Source: Variovorax sp. OV700 (lineage in GTDB: Bacteria; Pseudomonadota; Gammaproteobacteria; Burkholderiales; Burkholderiaceae_C). Taken from it: DNA of 64,000 bases. The notes below the pieces were generated by a model, which worked only from the letters and a program-made list of their open reading frames with translations, made no database searches and had not been told where the DNA came from. The position numbers and the translations under genes are program-made. Positions 52,819 to 61,369 of this stretch are shown one piece after another. Within the stretch, counting starts at the first letter, position 1. The number at the start of each line of letters is the position of its first letter. The stretch is taken from assembly GCF_900099805.1 (NCBI RefSeq), contig NZ_FNDR01000003.1:434001-498000 (forward strand), in the 5' to 3' direction.

Positions 52819-54117
52819 ATGACAGTTGCAAGAAGTTTCTCCGCGGGCGGCGCCGGGCGCCACGTGGTCGTGATCGGCGCGGGAGCCGTGGGCAGTGCGA
52901 CGGCCATCGAGGCCTTGCGCGCCGGCCTGCGCGTGACGGTGGTGGAGCCCGGCGAGCCGGGCGGCCCGCAAGCCACGAGCTACGGCAATGCGGGTTGGTT
53001 GTCGTCGCATTCCGTGGTGCCGCCCGCGCTGCCCGGTGCGTGGCGCAAGGTGCCAGGCTGGCTGGCCGATCCGCTCGGGCCGCTCGCGCTGCGCTGGCGC
53101 TACCTGCCGCGCGCCTTGCCCTGGCTGCTGCGCTACCTGGTCTCGGGCTGGACCGAGGCGCGCGTCCAGCGCACGGCCGACGCACTGCGCACGCTGCTTG
53201 CCGATGCGCCGGCGCTGCACGCCAGGCTCGCCGCCGAGGCCGGTGTGCCTCAACTCATCGAGCAGCGCGGACTGCTGCATGCGTACCGGTCGCGTGAAGA
53301 GTTCGAGGGCGACGCGCTCGGCTGGCGCGTGCGCCGGCGCACCGGCGTGCAATGGGACGAATGGCTGGAGCCGGAACTGCGGCAGCGCGAACCCGATCTC
53401 GATGCGCGCTACACGCTCGGCATCTTCGTGCCCGAGGCCGGCCACTGCCGCAACCCGGGCGCCTATGTGGCCGCGCTGGCGCGACATGCGATGGAGGTCG
53501 GTGCACAGCGCGTGGCGGCGCGCGCCGCGGGCTTTCGTATCGAAGGCGGGCGGCTGCGCGCGGTGCAAACCGAAGCCGGCGAGATCGCCTGCGACGCTGC
53601 CGCCATCTGCGCGGGCGCGCGCTCGGGCGCTCTCGCCGCGGCGGCCGGCTCTCCGGTGCCGCTCGAATCGGAGCGCGGCTACCACGTGGTGGTCGAAGGC
53701 GCTGCCGTGGGTCCGCGCACGCCGACCATGGTGGCCGACGGCAAGCTCATCGCGCACTGGATGGACGGCGGCCTGCGTGCGGCCGGGCAGGTCGAGATCG
53801 GCGGACTCGAGGCCGCGCCCGACTGGCGCCGCGCCGAGATCCTGCATCGCCACCTGCAATCGATGTTTCCCGCCCTGGCCGATCAGCCGGGGGCTTCGGT
53901 CGTGGTGAAGCACTGGCTCGGCCACCGGCCCAGCCTGCCCGATGGGCTGCCTTGCATCGGCACCGCCGCGGCCAGCCCGGACGTCGTGCTCGCCTTCGGG
54001 CATGGACACGTGGGCCTCTGCGGCTCCGCGCGCACCGGCAGGCTGGCGGCGCAGTTGCTGGCCGGCACCGCGCCCGAGACGGCGCTGGCCCCGTTCGATC
54101 CTGGCCGCTTCAGCTGA
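52819..54117 (+). CDS. FAD-dependent oxidoreductase, D-amino-acid dehydrogenase (DadA) type
   Basis: A 432-residue flavoprotein. The dinucleotide loop HVVVIGAGAVGSATAIEALR (about 16-35) and the C-terminal GHGHVGLCGSARTGRLAAQ block belong to the DAO/DadA superfamily. It should oxidise a D-amino acid or related imine-forming compound and pass electrons to the respiratory chain, but the substrate is open. It lacks a separate transmembrane anchor. It diverges from the P1 peptidase, and converges on the DUF411 gene 15 bases away. A D-amino acid release and oxidation partnership with the peptidase is a speculative reading. Confidence 0.87.
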   Translation: MTVARSFSAGGAGRHVVVIGAGAVGSATAIEALRAGLRVTVVEPGEPGGPQATSYGNAGWLSSHSVVPPALPGAWRKVPGWLADPLGPLALRWRYLPRALPWLLRYLVSGWTEARVQRTADALRTLLADAPALHARLAAEAGVPQLIEQRGLLHAYRSREEFEGDALGWRVRRRTGVQWDEWLEPELRQREPDLDARYTLGIFVPEAGHCRNPGAYVAALARHAMEVGAQRVAARAAGFRIEGGRLRAVQTEAGEIACDAAAICAGARSGALAAAAGSPVPLESERGYHVVVEGAAVGPRTPTMVADGKLIAHWMDGGLRAAGQVEIGGLEAAPDWRRAEILHRHLQSMFPALADQPGASVVVKHWLGHRPSLPDGLPCIGTAAASPDVVLAFGHGHVGLCGSARTGRLAAQLLAGTAPETALAPFDPGRFS

Positions 54118-54132
54118 CCGAGCCGTACCGGT

Positions 54133-54600
54133 TCAGCGGTAGCCCTGGTAAATGCGGGTGCCGCCGTCGGCCAGCACCAGCAGAACGTCGTAGGGATCGC
54201 GCCGGTTTCCATAGACCGCGCCGTCCATCCCCGGCGAGCCGACCGGCATGCCCGGCACGGCAAGGCCGATCGCTTTCGGCTTTTCACGCAGCAGCCGGTG
54301 TACCTCGCGGGCAGGCACGTGGCCTTCGAGCGCATAGTCGCCCACCATGCCGGTGTGGCACGAGCCCAATTTGTCGGGCACGCGGAGCCGGGCGCGCGCA
54401 GCGGTGTTGCCGTCGTCGTGCACGCGCGTTGCGAAGCCGTTTGCATTGAGGTGCTTGACCCAATCCTGGCAGCACCCGCAGTTCGGGTCCTTCCAGATCT
54501 CGACCATCGGCGCCGCGGCCAATGCGGCGAGCGGCCATGCCGCGGTGGAGGCGAGCGCCAGCACCGGGCCGGCGCGCAGAAGAAGTGTGCGTCTTTGCAT
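54133..54600 (-). CDS. DUF411 periplasmic metal-binding-type protein
   Basis: A 155-residue protein. The signal region is TLLLRAGPVLALASTAAWPL to about residue 29. The mature part has the DUF411 core: EIWKDPNCGCCQDWVKHL with the CxCC cluster (about residues 40-43), KLGSCHTGMVGDYALEGHVP, and GLAVPGMPVGSPGM. Homologues occur in copper-resistance clusters, suggesting metal (copper) binding. It is the last of four leftward genes. Eleven bases separate it from the 92-residue gene upstream. Confidence 0.9.
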   Translation of the reverse strand: MQRRTLLLRAGPVLALASTAAWPLAALAAAPMVEIWKDPNCGCCQDWVKHLNANGFATRVHDDGNTAARARLRVPDKLGSCHTGMVGDYALEGHVPAREVHRLLREKPKAIGLAVPGMPVGSPGMDGAVYGNRRDPYDVLLVLADGGTRIYQGYR

Positions 54601-54611
54601 ATGGGTTCTCC

Positions 54612-54890
54612 TCAAGACACGAGCTGCCCGCGGGCCTTGTCGACCCACACCTGCAGATTGTCGAGCAGGTCTTTCTGGCTGAAGGAGCAGCTCTCCTCAC
54701 TGAAGAGCGCGCTCGATTCGAGCCGATCGAGCAGGTTCAGCAGTACTTCCGCGTAGCGCGGCGGCAGGGCGCCCAGCAGGTCCGCGCTGGCGCGCGCTTC
54801 GTTCGACAGCACGGAGGCCGAGCCGCTGCCGCTTTGCAATGCCGCGATGCGGCTGCCGAGGTCTTCGAGTTGCCGTGCGGCGGTGTTCAT
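54612..54890 (-). CDS. Small conserved-type protein of unknown function (92 residues)
   Basis: The start ATG (54890) overlaps the GDPD stop by 4 bases, which supports a real gene. The protein is predicted helical, with RQLEDLGSRIAALQSGSGSA and RYAEVLLNLLDRLESSALFS segments, one Cys, and no signal peptide or membrane segment. No family is recognised. It is probably a cytoplasmic partner or a regulator in the four-gene envelope operon. Its location between an outer-membrane lipoprotein and a periplasmic protein is curious. Confidence 0.68.
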   Translation of the reverse strand: MNTAARQLEDLGSRIAALQSGSGSASVLSNEARASADLLGALPPRYAEVLLNLLDRLESSALFSEESCSFSQKDLLDNLQVWVDKARGQLVS

Positions 54891-55879
54891 GACGCGGCCT
54901 TTCCGGGTGGCGGCAACGACAAGCCGCGTTCGCGCATCAAGTCGCGCAGCACATCGGGGTAGTCGGTAATGATGCCGTCCACGCCCCAGTCCATCAGCCG
55001 CAGCATGTCGGCGCGCTGGTTCACGGTCCAGGGCAGCACCTTGAAACCCAGGCCCTGTGCCTCCTTGATGGCCTCCGGGGTCAGGTCGTTGTAGGCCGGC
55101 GACCAGATCACCGGGCCTTCCGTCTTGCCCGCAGCGGCCTTGACCAGTTGAGGTGTCGAGGCGAAATTTGCGGCGTCGAGCCCTGCTGTCCAGCGGCTGT
55201 CCTTGAGCGTGCGCGCGCTGCTGAGATAGGCGCGCGGCAACTGCGGCGCCAGCTGGCCGACCAGCGCGAGCGTGCGCCAATCGAAGCTCTGGACGGTGAC
55301 CCGGCCGCCCATCTGCGCCTTGTCGATCTCGGCGAGCAGCGCGCGCACCATCGGCTCGGGTGCGGCGGTCTCCTCCGGCTTGGCCGGATCGATCTTGGTC
55401 TCGATATTGAAGCGCACGGTAGTGGCTGCGGCACCGCGTGCGCGCACGTGGTCGAACAGGACGGCCAGGGTGGGAATGCGTTCGCCGTCTTGCGGGATCT
55501 GCAATGCGAACTGCTTGCCGTAATTGCTCGCGGGATTGAGGCGGCCCACGTCGTAACTCTGAAGCTGCGCCAGCGTGAGCGAGCGGACCGTGGCGCCGCT
55601 CTTCGGAGCGAGCCACGCGCCGTTTGCGTCCCGCGTGTGGTCGGGGTTGAGCGCGGTGTCGTGGGAAATGACGACCACGCCGTCGGCCGTGAGTCCGACG
55701 TCGAGTTCGAGCGTGTTCACGCCAAGGTCGATCGCTTTCGAGAAAGCCGCCAGCGTGTTCTCGGGTGCGAGGCCGCGCCCGCCACGGTGGGCCTGCAGGT
55801 CGAAGTGCTGCTTTGCCTTGGGGAGGATGGCCGCGCAGCCTGCAATCAGCAGTGCGGCGGCAAGCAGGGGGTATTTCAT
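54887..55879 (-). CDS. Glycerophosphodiester phosphodiesterase lipoprotein
   Basis: A 330-residue GDPD with a lipoprotein signal (LLIAGCAA, Cys about residue 15). The catalytic core is intact: QAHRGGRGLAPENTLAAF with two catalytic residues (His-Arg), TLELDVGLTADGVVVISHD (Glu-Asp and His), NIETKIDP (metal Glu) and GIITDYPD at the end. It cleaves glycerophosphodiesters to glycerol-3-phosphate and an alcohol in the periplasm. It overlaps the DUF1439 gene start by 4 bases and the small gene by 4. Similar to E. coli GlpQ, but I do not assign the symbol. Confidence 0.9.
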   Translation of the reverse strand: MKYPLLAAALLIAGCAAILPKAKQHFDLQAHRGGRGLAPENTLAAFSKAIDLGVNTLELDVGLTADGVVVISHDTALNPDHTRDANGAWLAPKSGATVRSLTLAQLQSYDVGRLNPASNYGKQFALQIPQDGERIPTLAVLFDHVRARGAAATTVRFNIETKIDPAKPEETAAPEPMVRALLAEIDKAQMGGRVTVQSFDWRTLALVGQLAPQLPRAYLSSARTLKDSRWTAGLDAANFASTPQLVKAAAGKTEGPVIWSPAYNDLTPEAIKEAQGLGFKVLPWTVNQRADMLRLMDWGVDGIITDYPDVLRDLMRERGLSLPPPGKAAS

Positions 55880-56457
55880 TTGAGCTGCACCTTGATGCCG
55901 TCGTCCTGCACCGTGATGTCGCCGATTTCGTAGGTCTTGCGGCCGACGGTGAGTTCTTCGGCGGTAAAGCTGCGCAGCACCTGGCCTTGCAGCAGTTCTT
56001 GCGCGACCACTGCGCCGATCTTTTGCAGCCGCTCGGCATCGCGGCCTTGCACGCCCTGCAATTCGAGGCGCTCGGCCTTCGGCTGGTCGAGCCGCAGCGC
56101 GCGCGTGGCGGTGTCGTAGCGCAACGCGCTGCTCACCGAAACCACGCCCTGCACCGGCGATACGGCCAAGAGGGGGCTCGCAATGGTCAGCGTGGCCGTG
56201 ATGGCCGCGCGGTTGCCGCGCGCATCCAGACCCAGTTGAGGATCGCGCAGGCCGACCATGAAGATCTCGGCATAGCGTTCGGCCACCGGAAAGCGCTTGG
56301 CGATCTGCGCCTGCAATTCGTCGCGGGTTGCGGTGTATTCGCTTAGGAAGAAATTGAAACCTGCCAGCGCCGAAAGCGGCGATTGCAGGACCGTGGCGCC
56401 GAGCAGCGCGCGCAGCATCCAGCGGCGGGAGTTGAAGGGCATGGGAGGGATTTGCAT
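55876..56457 (-). CDS. DUF1439-family exported protein
   Basis: A 193-residue protein. A hydrophobic segment (ALLGATVLQSPLSALAG, about 17-33) is a signal peptide. The rest matches the DUF1439 pattern (FFLSEYTATRDELQAQIAKR, then DITVQDDGIKVQLK at the end), members of which are often small outer-membrane-associated lipoproteins; here no lipobox Cys is seen. ATG 56457 has GAGAAG directly before it; ATG 56442 is an alternative. It leads the four-gene leftward envelope operon. Confidence 0.8.
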   Translation of the reverse strand: MQIPPMPFNSRRWMLRALLGATVLQSPLSALAGFNFFLSEYTATRDELQAQIAKRFPVAERYAEIFMVGLRDPQLGLDARGNRAAITATLTIASPLLAVSPVQGVVSVSSALRYDTATRALRLDQPKAERLELQGVQGRDAERLQKIGAVVAQELLQGQVLRSFTAEELTVGRKTYEIGDITVQDDGIKVQLK

Positions 56458-56612
56458 ACTTCTCGGAGCTTGCCACAGCCTGCGTGGTTCCAGCCAGCGG
56501 CCCCCGGCGCGTTCGCAGGCTCCCCATGCTGCTATGCGGAAGGGAATATTTCCTACGCGCCGGCGCTGTTCGGCGAGCCACGTTCGGGGCTTTGGCAAGA
56601 AAAAGACGAACG

Positions 56613-57575
56613 ATGCAGGGCGCCACGCGAATCGGAATTTCTGGCTGGCGCTATGCGCCATGGCGGGGGCGCTTTTATCCGCAGGGTCTGGCGCAGCGCC
56701 TCGAGCTCGATTTTGCCTCGCGCATGCTGCCGACGATCGAGATCAACGGCTCGTTCTATTCGCTGCAACGGCCCGAGTCCTACCAGGCATGGCACGACGC
56801 GACGCCGGACGGCTTCGTCTTTGCGGTGAAGGGGCCGCGCTACATCACGCACAACCTGCGACTCAAGGAACCTCGTACCGCGCTCGCCAACTTCTTTGCC
56901 TCGGGCGTATTCGCACTGGGCTCCAAGCTCGGGCCGATCCTGTGGCAGCTGCCGCCGTACTTTGCCTACAACGCCGATCGCCTGGAGGAATTCTTCACGC
57001 TGCTGCCCCGGGACGGCCGTTCCGCGCTGGCGCTCGCGCGCCAGCACAACGAGAAGGTCGATGACGACCGTACGTTGTTGAAGGTGCCCGCGAAACTGCG
57101 CCTGCGCCATGCACTGGAAGTGCGGCATGACAGTTTCGCGAATCCGGAATTCATCGCGCTGCTGCGCCGGCAGAAAGTCGCGTTGGTCGTTGCCGACACG
57201 GCAGGGCGCTGGCCGCTGCTCGAAGACCTGTGCGCCGACTTCGTCTACATGCGGCTGCATGGCGACAAGGAGCTCTACGCCAGCGGCTACAGCGACGAGG
57301 CGCTCGATCGCTGGGCCGAGCGCATCGATGCATGGCGCCATGGAGGCCAGGTCAAGGATGCCAGGCTGGCCGCGCCTTTGCGCCGACTGTCAGGGCGCAA
57401 GGGACGCGACGTGTACTGCTATTTCGACAACGACGTGAAGGTGCACGCACCCTACGACGCCGCGCACCTGGCGGCCCGGCTCGGGGTCGCCACCGGCCTC
57501 GGCCCCGACGACAACTTCGAGCCGCCGCCTGGCATGGCCGTGCGCAAGCGCACGAAGGCGCAGACTCGCAAGTAG
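56613..57575 (+). CDS. DUF72-family protein
   Basis: A 320-residue TIM-barrel-like protein. The family block [20 protein letters not shown] starts it, with [20 protein letters not shown] and [14 protein letters not shown] following, and [21 protein letters not shown] later. Its biochemical role is unsettled; many links are to metal or nucleic-acid processing. ATG 56613 matches the family start. It is monocistronic and converges on the amino-acid ATPase gene 15 bases away. The 155-base leader has no clear promoter. Confidence 0.88.
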   Translation: MQGATRIGISGWRYAPWRGRFYPQGLAQRLELDFASRMLPTIEINGSFYSLQRPESYQAWHDATPDGFVFAVKGPRYITHNLRLKEPRTALANFFASGVFALGSKLGPILWQLPPYFAYNADRLEEFFTLLPRDGRSALALARQHNEKVDDDRTLLKVPAKLRLRHALEVRHDSFANPEFIALLRRQKVALVVADTAGRWPLLEDLCADFVYMRLHGDKELYASGYSDEALDRWAERIDAWRHGGQVKDARLAAPLRRLSGRKGRDVYCYFDNDVKVHAPYDAAHLAARLGVATGLGPDDNFEPPPGMAVRKRTKAQTRK

Positions 57576-57590
57576 AGGTGCCGTGCCGCC

Positions 57591-58361
57591 TCAGTCGTGC
57601 AGCGAAGAAAGAAACTGCTTGAGCTCGGCTGTCTGCGGGTTGCCGAACAGTTCGGCCGGCGGGCCGATCTCATGCACCCGGCCCTGGTGCATGAAGATCA
57701 CCCGGTCGCTCACCTTGCGCGCAAAGCTCATCTCGTGCGTGACCATGAGAAGCGTCATGCCTTCGTCGGCCAGCGACTCGACCACGCGTAGCACTTCGCC
57801 CACCAGCTCGGGGTCTAGCGCGGACGTAATTTCGTCGCACAGCAGCACGGCGGGTTCCATGGCGAGCGCGCGAGCAATGGCCACACGCTGCTGCTGTCCG
57901 CCGGAGAGCTGGTCGGGCATGGCGTCGAACTTCTCGGCGAGGTTGACGCGCTCGAGCAGCTTGCGCGCCTGAGATGCCGCCTCCATGCCGCCGCGCTTTT
58001 TCACCAGCGTGGGGGCGAGCATCACGTTCTTGCCGACCGAGAGGTGCGGAAACAGGTTGAAGCTCTGGAAGATCATGCCCACGCGCTGGCGCAGCTCGCG
58101 CATGGCCATGGCGCTTTCGTGCAGCAGGGGCTTGCCATCGACCGTGAGCGAGCCTTCCTGGAACACCTCGAGCCCGTTGATGCAGCGCAGCAGCGTGCTC
58201 TTGCCAGAGCCGCTCTTGCCGATGATGGCGATGACCTCGCCACGCTTCACGTCGAGATCGATGCCCTTGAGCACCTCGTTGGTGCCGTACGATTTGCGCA
58301 GCGCGGTCACGCGCACGATGGGCGCGGCGGAGGAGACGGGGGATTCAAGCACGGCGGCCAT
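57591..58361 (-). CDS. Amino acid ABC transporter ATP-binding protein
   Basis: A 256-residue ATPase of the polar amino acid class. Walker [11 protein letters not shown]-loop [11 protein letters not shown], signature [18 protein letters not shown], Walker [13 protein letters not shown] and the H-loop THEMSFA are intact. It follows the second permease with a 17-base overlap and is the last gene of the operon. The N-terminal ten residues extend past the usual family start. No C-terminal regulatory domain. Confidence 0.93.
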   Translation of the reverse strand: MAAVLESPVSSAAPIVRVTALRKSYGTNEVLKGIDLDVKRGEVIAIIGKSGSGKSTLLRCINGLEVFQEGSLTVDGKPLLHESAMAMRELRQRVGMIFQSFNLFPHLSVGKNVMLAPTLVKKRGGMEAASQARKLLERVNLAEKFDAMPDQLSGGQQQRVAIARALAMEPAVLLCDEITSALDPELVGEVLRVVESLADEGMTLLMVTHEMSFARKVSDRVIFMHQGRVHEIGPPAELFGNPQTAELKQFLSSLHD

Positions 58362-58998
58362 GGGATTTCCTCTCGAGGTTCTTGGCGTACAGGCTTACCG
58401 GGAAGCACAGCACGAAATAAAGCAGCGCCACGCAGCTGAACACCACGAAGGGCTTGAAGGTGGCGTTCGAAATCATGCTGCCGGCCTTGGTGAGTTCGAC
58501 GAAGCCGATGACCGAGGCGAGCGCGGTGCCCTTGATGACCTGCACCAGGAAGCCGACGGTCGGCGCGATCGCGATCTTCACGGCCTGCGGCAGGATCACG
58601 TGGCGCATCTGCTCGGCAAAGCTCAGGGCCAGGCTGCCCGAAGCCTCCCACTGGCCCTTGGGAATGGAGGCTACGCAGCCGCGCCAGATCTCGGTGAGAA
58701 AGGCGCTGGTGTACAGCGTGAGCGCCACGCTGGCCGCGGTCCACGCCGACACGTCGATGCCGAAGAGCGCGATGCCGAAGTAGGCTAGAAACAGTTGCAT
58801 CAGGAGCGGCGTGCCCTGGAACAGCTGCACGTAGATGCCGACGGTGCGGTTCATGACGCTGCCGCCGCGCAGACGCAAAAACAGTAGCAAGCCGCCGACC
58901 AGTCCGCCGCCAACGAAGGCGATGAACGACAGAACGACCGTCCAGCGCAGCGCCATCAGCAGGTTGCGCAGGATGTCCCAGAGAGAAAAATCGACCAT
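58345..58998 (-). CDS. Amino acid ABC transporter permease 1
   Basis: A 217-residue His/Glu/Gln/Arg/opine-family permease with five helices and the EAA-type loop SIPKGQWEASGSLALSFAEQ (about 127-146). ATG 58998 is chosen; the longer frame is antisense to the other permease. It overlaps the ATPase gene by 17 bases and follows the first permease by 17 bases. Confidence 0.92.
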   Translation of the reverse strand: MVDFSLWDILRNLLMALRWTVVLSFIAFVGGGLVGGLLLFLRLRGGSVMNRTVGIYVQLFQGTPLLMQLFLAYFGIALFGIDVSAWTAASVALTLYTSAFLTEIWRGCVASIPKGQWEASGSLALSFAEQMRHVILPQAVKIAIAPTVGFLVQVIKGTALASVIGFVELTKAGSMISNATFKPFVVFSCVALLYFVLCFPVSLYAKNLERKSHGRRA

Positions 58999-59015
58999 GG
59001 TGTGGCTTCCTGCGT

Positions 59016-59672
59016 TCAGCGGCCGAAGAAGAATCTCGGCCCGGCCCAGTTGAGCAATTTGCGCAGCGCCACCGCCAGTGCCAGGTAGATCAGCGTGGCG
59101 ATGATGAAGGACTCGAAAGCGCGGAAGTTGCGGCTCTGTATGAGGTTGGCTGCATAGCTCAGCTCTTCGGTGGAGATCTGTCCGCAGACGGCCGAGCCCA
59201 GCATCACGATGATGATCTGGCTCACCATGGCGGGCCACACCTTCTTGAGCGCCGGCGGCAGCACCACGCGGGTGAACACCTGCACCTTGTTGAGCGCCAG
59301 GCTCACGGCCGCCTCGATCTGCCCCTTGGGCGTGGCCTCGATGCCGGCGCGGATGATCTCGGTCGAGTAGGCCCCGAGGTTCATCACCATCGCAATGATC
59401 GATGCCGTCTCCGGCGTGAGCTTGACGCCCGCGGCCGGAAGCCCGAAGAAGATGAAGAACAGCTGCACGATGAAGGGCGTGTTGCGGATCAGCTCGACGT
59501 AGCTGCCAGCCACCCAGCGCAGCCACGGCGGCCCGTTGGCGCGCGCCCATGCGCAGGCCACGCCCACGGCCATGCCGATGACCGTGGCAATGGCCGTCAG
59601 GCCGATCGTCCAGGCAACGCCCTTGGCGAGCAGCCGCCAGTCGACGAGAACTGCACCGAAGTCGAATTCCAT
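59016..59672 (-). CDS. Amino acid ABC transporter permease 2
   Basis: A 218-residue permease paired with the previous one. The EAA-type loop is ATPKGQIEAAVSLALNKVQV (about 118-137). It starts 34 bases after the binding-protein stop. Two permeases of near-equal length form the usual heterodimer of this class. Confidence 0.92.
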   Translation of the reverse strand: MEFDFGAVLVDWRLLAKGVAWTIGLTAIATVIGMAVGVACAWARANGPPWLRWVAGSYVELIRNTPFIVQLFFIFFGLPAAGVKLTPETASIIAMVMNLGAYSTEIIRAGIEATPKGQIEAAVSLALNKVQVFTRVVLPPALKKVWPAMVSQIIIVMLGSAVCGQISTEELSYAANLIQSRNFRAFESFIIATLIYLALAVALRKLLNWAGPRFFFGR

Positions 59673-59706
59673 GGCGGCGCCTTTATCGGAGGTTCAGCGT
59701 GGTGGG

Positions 59707-60507
59707 TCAGACGGGCAGGTCGCCGGCCGCCTTGCCGAGCCACTTCTTCGACATGGCATCGAGCGTGCCGTCCTTCTTGGCCGCCGCGATGATCTCGTTG
59801 ACTTTGGTCTTCAATGCGGTTTCGCCCTTTGCGACGCCGACGTAGCAGGGGCTGTCTTTCAGCAGCAGCTTGAACTCGGCGCTCACCTTCGGGTTCTTGG
59901 CGAGCATGTCGCCGGCAACCGCTGCGCTGGTTGCGATGGTTTGCGTCTGGCCGGCCACGAAGGCTGCGATGGTCGCGTTGTTGTCCTCGAAGCGGCGGTA
60001 GTCGACGTTCGGCGGCGCCACCTTGTTCAGTTCCTGGTCTTCCATGGCGCCGCGCGTCACGGCGACGGTCTTGCCGGCCATGTCGGCAAAGCTGGTGAGC
60101 TTCATGCTCTTGGCCGCATACACGGCCTGGAAGAAGGGAGCATAGGCCGAAGAGAACTCGATCACCTTCTCGCGCTCGGCGTTCTTGCCCAGCGTGGAGA
60201 TCACGAGGTCGGCCTTGCGGGTCTGCAGATAGGGAATGCGGTTGGCGCTGGTCACGGGCACCAGCTCGACCTTCACGCCCAGCTTGGCGGCGATCAGCTC
60301 GGCCATTTCGACGTCCAGGCCCTGCGGCTTCATGTTCTTGTCGACCGAGCCGTACGGCGGGTAGTCGGTCGGCACGGCAATCTTGACGGTCTTGGCCTTC
60401 AGCACGTTGTCCAGGGCGTTCTGAGCCTGGGCGGCACCGGCCGCCGCCAGCATGGCGACGGAAGCAAGCGCGAGCGTGAGGTGGCGTTTGGACGAAGAGA
60501 AGTTCAT
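59707..60507 (-). CDS. Amino acid ABC transporter periplasmic binding protein (family 3)
   Basis: A 266-residue solute-binding protein. Signal peptide cleaved near AQA/QN (residue 29); the mature protein starts with KTVKIAVPTDYPPYGSVDKN, the family 3 signature with an aromatic-rich ligand pocket. KPQGLDVEMAELIAAKLGVK and DLVISTLGKNAEREKVIEFS follow. The amino-acid contacting Asp and Arg positions appear, but specificity (acidic, basic or other) is not visible. It overlaps the GntR gene by 4 bases. Confidence 0.93.
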   Translation of the reverse strand: MNFSSSKRHLTLALASVAMLAAAGAAQAQNALDNVLKAKTVKIAVPTDYPPYGSVDKNMKPQGLDVEMAELIAAKLGVKVELVPVTSANRIPYLQTRKADLVISTLGKNAEREKVIEFSSAYAPFFQAVYAAKSMKLTSFADMAGKTVAVTRGAMEDQELNKVAPPNVDYRRFEDNNATIAAFVAGQTQTIATSAAVAGDMLAKNPKVSAEFKLLLKDSPCYVGVAKGETALKTKVNEIIAAAKKDGTLDAMSKKWLGKAAGDLPV

Positions 60508-61268
60508 AGCAGGGCTCCTAGGTAAGTCGTTGAATCGGTGTCGTCGGGGGAGGGTGCGGCTTTGCGCCGCTTCGGCTTGGCCGAGGTGTTCTGAAGCGGT
60601 GCCAGGGCATCGCGCAGTTGCGCGAGCGGATCGGTGGGTGCCTGCACGCGCAGCGCCGACTGCACCGTGCCGATATGCGCGGCCATCAATGCCTCGGCGG
60701 CGGCGTGATCGCCCCGTTCGAGTGCGGCAACGATCTGCACGTGGTCCTCACAGGACTGCACGGCATCGTGCGAAGACTGGTAGAGCATGGCGATCAGCGT
60801 GGTGCGCGCCGTGAAGTCGCGCAGCGTGTCGGCCAGGAGGGTGTTGCCCAGGCATTCGGCAAGGCAGACGTGAAAGTCGCCGAGCAGGAAGCTGCGGTTG
60901 CCGACGTCGTTTTCCTTCAGCGCCGTTTTTTCACGCTGGAGGTGCGCTTTCAACTGGCGCAGTGCGGCCTTGTCGATCTTGCCGGTGCTGCCTGCACTGC
61001 GGATAAGGCCCAGCTCGATGACGCGCCGGGCCTCGAAGGCTTCGCGCGCCTCGTCCTGGGAGGGTTCGATCACGAACCAGCCGCGCCGCGCGCTCACGGT
61101 GACGATGCCGCGTGCGGCCAGGCGGGTGAGCGCCTCCCGCACGATGGTGCGGCTGCAGTCGAACAGCATGGCAAGCTGTTGCTCGCCCAGGCGCGAACCC
61201 GGCGCGAGCTTTTGCGCCATCACCGCTTCGACGATGCGTGCACTGATTTCGGATGCGGAGATGGCCAT
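60504..61268 (-). CDS. GntR/FadR-family (FCD) transcriptional regulator
   Basis: A 254-residue regulator. The winged helix (LAMLFDCSRTIVREALTRLA then GWFVIEPS) is followed by a helical FCD domain with metal-type His (GDFHVCLAE and DHVQIVAALE). It is the first gene of the amino-acid ABC operon and overlaps the binding-protein gene by 4 bases, so it likely regulates its own operon. A perfect inverted repeat, 10 + 10 bases with a 15-base spacer, ends 6 bases upstream of ATG 61268. Confidence 0.92.
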   Translation of the reverse strand: MAISASEISARIVEAVMAQKLAPGSRLGEQQLAMLFDCSRTIVREALTRLAARGIVTVSARRGWFVIEPSQDEAREAFEARRVIELGLIRSAGSTGKIDKAALRQLKAHLQREKTALKENDVGNRSFLLGDFHVCLAECLGNTLLADTLRDFTARTTLIAMLYQSSHDAVQSCEDHVQIVAALERGDHAAAEALMAAHIGTVQSALRVQAPTDPLAQLRDALAPLQNTSAKPKRRKAAPSPDDTDSTTYLGALL

Positions 61269-61273
61269 AGGCC

Positions 61274-61308
61274 TGCATACCAGCAGCTTTTGTGCCAACT
61301 GGTATGCA
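61274..61308. promoter_or_regulatory. Perfect inverted repeat, probable GntR operator
   Basis: TGCATACCAG (61274-61283) and CTGGTATGCA (61299-61308) are exact reverse complements, separated by 15 bases (25 bases centre to centre, between two and two and a half turns). They lie 6 bases upstream of the GntR start, in the gap before the Bug gene. Confidence 0.8.
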
Positions 61309-61369
61309 AGATATGTGCACCGAAATGGGTAGCGGCTGCGCACAAGCCGCCCAAAATGCGGGCGTTTGG

